Shown: piece by piece, positions 7,339 to 9,777 of the stretch
Position numbering within the stretch: the first letter of the stretch is position 1
How the letters are laid out: each line of letters opens with the position of its first letter
Source: Opitutaceae bacterium UBA4094
GTDB lineage: Bacteria > Verrucomicrobiota > Verrucomicrobiia > Opitutales > Opitutaceae
Length of the DNA stretch: 9,777 bases
Direction: 5' to 3'
Assembly (NCBI GenBank): GCA_002382525.1
Contig: DFYA01000317.1
Coordinates: forward strand, 1 to 9,777
Made by a program: the position numbers and the translations under genes
Notes under the pieces: model-generated
Told to the model about the DNA's origin: nothing
Databases searched by the model: none
Seen by the model: the letters and a program-made list of their open reading frames with translations, nothing else

Positions 7339-8439
7339 ATGCCCAATAGTTTCGGTCATATTTTTCGCATCTCCACTTGGGGTGAAAGTCACGGTCCCGG
7401 AGTGGGCGTCGTCATTGATGGGTGTCCGCCCTTGCTGTCGATCACCGCAGAGGAGATTCAAGCCGAACTCGATCGTCGCCGCCCGGGTCAAAGCGACATC
7501 ACGACGCCGCGCAAAGAAGCCGATGTCGTGGAGATTTTATCCGGTGTGTATGAGGGGAAAACTACGGGAACGCCTATCGGGCTTTTTGTGCGCAACACCG
7601 ATCAGCGTTCGAGCGCCTATAGTGAAATGAAGCAGGCCTTCCGGCCGTCGCACGCGGATTTCACGTATCAATCGAAGTTCGGAGTGCGCGATCCCAACGG
7701 CGGTGGGCGCAGCTCGGCGCGCGAAACCATCGCGCGCGTCGCGGCCGGCGCGTTCGCAAAAAAAGTGCTGGCGCTGGCCTATGGCGTGGAGATTCGCGCG
7801 TTCGTCACCGGTATTCAGCGGTTGCGTGCGCCGGAGATCGCTCATTTTCCGACGTTGGCCGAAGTCGAGGCGACTGCGGTGCGGTGTCCCGATTTGGCGA
7901 CGGCCGAAAAGATGATCGAGATCATCAAGGGCGTGCGCAGCGAGGGCGACTCGGTGGGCGGCATCATCCAGTGTCGTATCCGCAATGCGCCGGTGGGACT
8001 CGGCGAGCCGGTGTTCGACCGACTGGAGGCCGACCTCGCGAAGGCGATGTTGTCGTTGCCCGCGACCAAGGGCTTCGAAATCGGCAGTGGATTTGCTGGC
8101 ACGGAACTCAAGGGCTCCGAGCACAACGACCGTTTTGAAAACCGTGACGGCCGCGTGCGCACGGTGACCAACCATTCGGGTGGTGTGCAGGGCGGCATCA
8201 GCAACGGCGAGGAGATCCGGTTCAGCGTCGCGTTCAAACCGACCGCGACGATCCTCCAGCCGCAGCAAACCGTGGATTTGAGCGGTCAACCGACCGAACT
8301 CATGGGCAAGGGCCGCCATGATCCGTGCGTGGTCCCGCGCGCGGTGGTCATCGTTGAAGCGATGGCGGCGCTCGTGCTGCTGGATCATGCGATGCGCCAG
8401 GCGGCGCAGAATCGCGCGTTTGAGTTTCCGCAAAAATAA
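7339..8439 (+). CDS. aroC: Chorismate synthase
   Basis: This 366-residue enzyme catalyses the last shikimate-pathway step, converting 5-enolpyruvylshikimate-3-phosphate to chorismate with reduced FMN as cofactor, in the cytoplasm. Family motifs are intact: GESHGPGVG near the N-terminus (15-23), RRRPGQSDITTPRKE (46-60), RPSHADFTY (102-110), GGGRSSARET (121-130), a flavin/substrate-site block with NRDGRVRTVTNHSGGVQGG (268-286) and GRHDPCVVPRAV (325-336). H18 and H105 correspond to the two conserved catalytic histidines of the family. The start at 7339 (MPNSFGHIFRISTWGESHG) matches the usual AroC N-terminus; an upstream in-frame ATG at 7249 would add about 30 unrelated residues. The length is normal. 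It is followed 15 nt later by the CobW-like gene on the same strand, and the two may be co-transcribed. Confidence 0.97.
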   Translation: MPNSFGHIFRISTWGESHGPGVGVVIDGCPPLLSITAEEIQAELDRRRPGQSDITTPRKEADVVEILSGVYEGKTTGTPIGLFVRNTDQRSSAYSEMKQAFRPSHADFTYQSKFGVRDPNGGGRSSARETIARVAAGAFAKKVLALAYGVEIRAFVTGIQRLRAPEIAHFPTLAEVEATAVRCPDLATAEKMIEIIKGVRSEGDSVGGIIQCRIRNAPVGLGEPVFDRLEADLAKAMLSLPATKGFEIGSGFAGTELKGSEHNDRFENRDGRVRTVTNHSGGVQGGISNGEEIRFSVAFKPTATILQPQQTVDLSGQPTELMGKGRHDPCVVPRAVVIVEAMAALVLLDHAMRQAAQNRAFEFPQK

Positions 8440-8454
8440 AGAAAGCTACGCGCC

Positions 8455-9312
8455 ATGGACCCTGTGCCGTTGTTGGACATCGATCAAACCACGCCTGCGG
8501 AAGCTCCGCTCGTTTACATCATTCTTGGCGCGGCCGGTTCGGGGCGGCGCGAGTTGCTGGCGGATCTGATCGATGGCGGCGTCGGCGAAGGCCAACGCGC
8601 GGTCGTGTTGTTGTCCGCCGATGAACCCGCGCACGAGGACGACGCGAAACTGGCCAACGTGGCGCGTTGGACGTGGCGCGAAGGCGCGATCGGCGCGACG
8701 CTGCCGCCCGGGGCGACGCATGTGTTTTTCGTGACGGACGGACGCCAGAGCCCCATCGATCAGCTTGAAGCGCTGCAAAAATGGATCACTGCGGTGCAAG
8801 CCGAGGTGGGACGCGTGCTCACGGTGGTGAATTGCCAGCTCGCCGAGCAGCACAAGGCGCTGATCACCTGGTATGAGGCGTGTATCCACTTTTCGGATGT
8901 GGCGCTGCTCAATAAACGCGAAGGCGTCGCGAACAAGTGGATGTCGGACTTCCAGCTGCGTTTTAAAGAGCAGTGTTATCCGTGCCTCTTTGAGATGGTC
9001 AAGGGCGGTCGCGTGAAGAACCCGTTGGTGATTCTGGATCCGCAGGCGCGGCGTATGTCGCACATCTTCGACATCGACGAATGGACCGGTCTCGACCTCG
9101 AAGGCGTCGAGTTTGGCACCGAAGGCGAAGACGAACCGGAGATCGACGACGAGCCCGCGAAGCCGACGAACGGCCGGAAGAAGAAGGGCAACGTCAACGA
9201 ATCGCCCGCCGAAGACGATGACTGGAAGCCCGAGACGGAGCCCTATTTCGAGATGCTGCCCAATGGGCGGCGCGCGAAGGAGATTCCGGACATTGCGAAG
9301 TATCTGGAGTGA
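8455..9312 (+). CDS. CobW/HypB/UreG-like P-loop protein with degenerate nucleotide-binding motifs
   Basis: I do not recognise a named gene for this 285-residue protein. Its layout resembles the CobW-type GTPase core: a first strand and P-loop YIILGAAGSGRRELLADLI (21-39), a second strand VVLLSADEP (50-58), a Walker B-like strand THVFFVTDG (88-96), a strand VLTVVNC (121-127) and the guanine-specificity position DVALLNKRE (148-156). The Walker A lysine and following Ser/Thr are Arg-Arg (R31, R32), and NKxD reads NKRE, so nucleotide binding may be weakened or lost. The CxCC metal motif of CobW is absent, though a CYPC pair is present (174-177). The C-terminus (about 220-262) is very acidic with a GRKKKG patch (240-245), probably disordered, and ends with a short PYFEMLPNGRRAKEIP segment. 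It may be co-transcribed with aroC. The fold assignment is inference; a metallochaperone or nucleotide-independent regulator is possible but unproven. Confidence 0.7.
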   Translation: MDPVPLLDIDQTTPAEAPLVYIILGAAGSGRRELLADLIDGGVGEGQRAVVLLSADEPAHEDDAKLANVARWTWREGAIGATLPPGATHVFFVTDGRQSPIDQLEALQKWITAVQAEVGRVLTVVNCQLAEQHKALITWYEACIHFSDVALLNKREGVANKWMSDFQLRFKEQCYPCLFEMVKGGRVKNPLVILDPQARRMSHIFDIDEWTGLDLEGVEFGTEGEDEPEIDDEPAKPTNGRKKKGNVNESPAEDDDWKPETEPYFEMLPNGRRAKEIPDIAKYLE

Positions 9313-9336
9313 TCCGCAGCGAGGCGGGTTTCCGGC

Positions 9337-9443
9337 GGAGCGGCGGCAATCCTGCCGCCGAGCGTGCTGATGGTCCGTGTCGTGCGTCGAGTGACGGTTA
9401 GTGGTGAACGGTCGGGTGTCGGCGGCAGGATTGCCGTCGCTCC
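9337..9443. repeat. Inverted pair of REP-like hairpins (GGAG type)
   Basis: The 24 bases at 9337-9360 pair with 9420-9443 with a single mismatch. Each arm is itself a hairpin: CGGCGGCA-ATCC-TGCCGCCG at 9341-9360, and CGGCGGCA-GGAT-TGCCGTCG at 9420-9439 with one mispair. GGAG precedes the hairpin at 9337-9340, and again on the minus strand at 9443-9440, matching the tetranucleotide-plus-hairpin design of RAYT-associated REPs. The 59 bases between the arms (9361-9419) show no gene or clear structure. This family differs in sequence from the element at 1930-1989. Confidence 0.7.
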
Positions 9444-9456
9444 TAGCGGAAGCATT

Positions 9457-9473
9457 CGGGCGATTGCCGCCCG
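9457..9473. repeat. Short hairpin, possible degenerate REP
   Basis: CGGGCG-ATTGC-CGCCCG forms a 6-bp perfect stem. Read on the minus strand it contains GGCGGCAATC, the same ten bases as the first half of the GGAG-type hairpin at 9341-9360, so it may be a decayed or recombined copy of that element. Confidence 0.4.
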
Positions 9474-9497
9474 ATCGCGAGCAAGCTCGCTTCCCAC
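9474..9497 (-). repeat. Single REP-like hairpin resembling Pseudomonas REPs
   Basis: Read on the minus strand, GTGG (9497-9494) precedes the palindromic stretch AGCGAGCTTGCTCGCGAT, whose core is the stem GCGAGC-TT-GCTCGC (9490-9477). From memory this is very close to the REP sequences common in Pseudomonas genomes, which carry a GTAG or GTGG foot and the same hairpin core. It lies in the same intergenic stretch as the GGAG-type pair but is a distinct sequence. Confidence 0.55.
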
Positions 9498-9515
9498 GTC
9501 GGAACTGATCGCACG

Positions 9516-9551
9516 AAAAAGGCCCGGCATCGTGCCGGGCCTTTTGTTTTT
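9516..9551. terminator. Bidirectional intrinsic terminator
   Basis: GGCCCGGCA (9521-9529) and TGCCGGGCC (9533-9541) form a perfect 9-bp GC-rich stem with a 3-base TCG loop. Upstream AAAAA and downstream TTTTGTTTTT extend it and give a T-run in both directions. It lies about 35 nt beyond the eda stop on the minus strand and about 200 nt beyond the CobW-like gene on the plus strand, so it most directly terminates eda and blocks read-through between the convergent units. Confidence 0.9.
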
Positions 9552-9585
9552 GCGGGGTGTTCCTCGTTGAGGAATCGGCGCGCGT

Positions 9586-9777
9586 TTACTTCGCGCTGGC
9601 GGCTGACGCCGCAGCGACGAAGGCCTTGGCGCGCGCGGTGATGGCGGCCCAGTTCTTCTCCTTCAGTGATTTCGCATCGACCAACGAGCTGCCGGCGGCG
9701 GTGGCGAAGGCGCCGGCCTTGAGGAACTCGCCGAGGTTTTCGGCGGTGACGCCGCCCGTCGGAACGAGCTCGATCTG
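9586..9777 (-). CDS. eda: KDPG/KHG aldolase (Eda family), C-terminal part only
   Basis: Translating the minus strand from the window edge to a TAA at 9588-9586 gives 63 residues beginning QIELVPTGGVTAENLGEFLK and continuing through AGSSLVDAKSL to an Ala-rich end (FVAAASAASAK). The PTGGV motif followed by a helix and a GSSLV-type phosphate-binding segment is the characteristic C-terminal third of 2-dehydro-3-deoxy-phosphogluconate aldolase, the class I aldolase that splits KDPG into pyruvate and glyceraldehyde 3-phosphate in the Entner-Doudoroff pathway and in uronate breakdown. The Schiff-base lysine and the N-terminus lie outside the window, so completeness and exact substrate cannot be judged. 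The gene converges on the CobW-like gene and is followed by the strong terminator at 9516-9551. Confidence 0.88.
   Translation of the reverse strand, partial: QIELVPTGGVTAENLGEFLKAGAFATAAGSSLVDAKSLKEKNWAAITARAKAFVAAASAASAK

Noticed and set aside
9313..9515. CRISPR array or small RNA gene in the repeat-rich gap
   Set aside because: The repeats are inverted hairpins of different sequences with irregular spacing, not direct repeats with uniform spacers, and no promoter for a small RNA was seen.
1..9777. A new defence or other accessory system
   Set aside because: Every substantial gene is assigned to secretion, shikimate or sugar-acid metabolism, or a CobW-like family; no nuclease, toxin, reverse transcriptase, transposase or phage gene is visible.

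Overview
The window is high-GC (roughly 60%), densely coded bacterial DNA. Its main content is part of a type II secretion system (T2SS). Overall GC, weak Shine-Dalgarno signals, Ala/Pro-rich linkers and the particular intergenic repeat elements suggest a member of the Verrucomicrobiota, possibly Opitutaceae. That placement is inference from general familiarity; there is no rRNA gene or other diagnostic marker here.

Layout: positions 3-1917 (+) hold the end of one T2SS cluster. It comprises the C-terminal tail of an unidentified gene (probably a pseudopilin-type component), a GspL-like protein and a GspM-like protein, with overlapping stop/start codons. Positions 7183-1990 (-) hold a second, convergent cluster in the order gspD (outer-membrane secretin), gspE (cytoplasmic ATPase), gspF (inner-membrane platform). 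The two clusters meet tail to tail at a 24-bp perfect inverted repeat that looks like a pair of REP elements. One REP hairpin plus its T-run also reads as an intrinsic terminator for gspM.

Upstream of gspD and divergent from it lies aroC (chorismate synthase, 7339-8439, +). It is followed 15 nt later by a 285-residue protein (8455-9312) that resembles the CobW/HypB/UreG P-loop GTPase family but has altered Walker A and NKxD motifs. The window closes with the 3' end of a convergent eda-type gene (KDPG/KHG aldolase, 9586-9777, -), preceded by a strong bidirectional terminator and a cluster of further REP-like hairpins.

The Gsp proteins would work together: GspE powers pseudopilus assembly through the platform GspF-GspL-GspM, and substrates leave through the GspD secretin. 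The pseudopilins and GspC are not in the window. AroC and Eda are core metabolism unrelated to secretion. I found no clearly new multi-gene system. The items most worth a second look are the degenerate CobW-like protein and the REP-like families concentrated at the two convergent gene ends.
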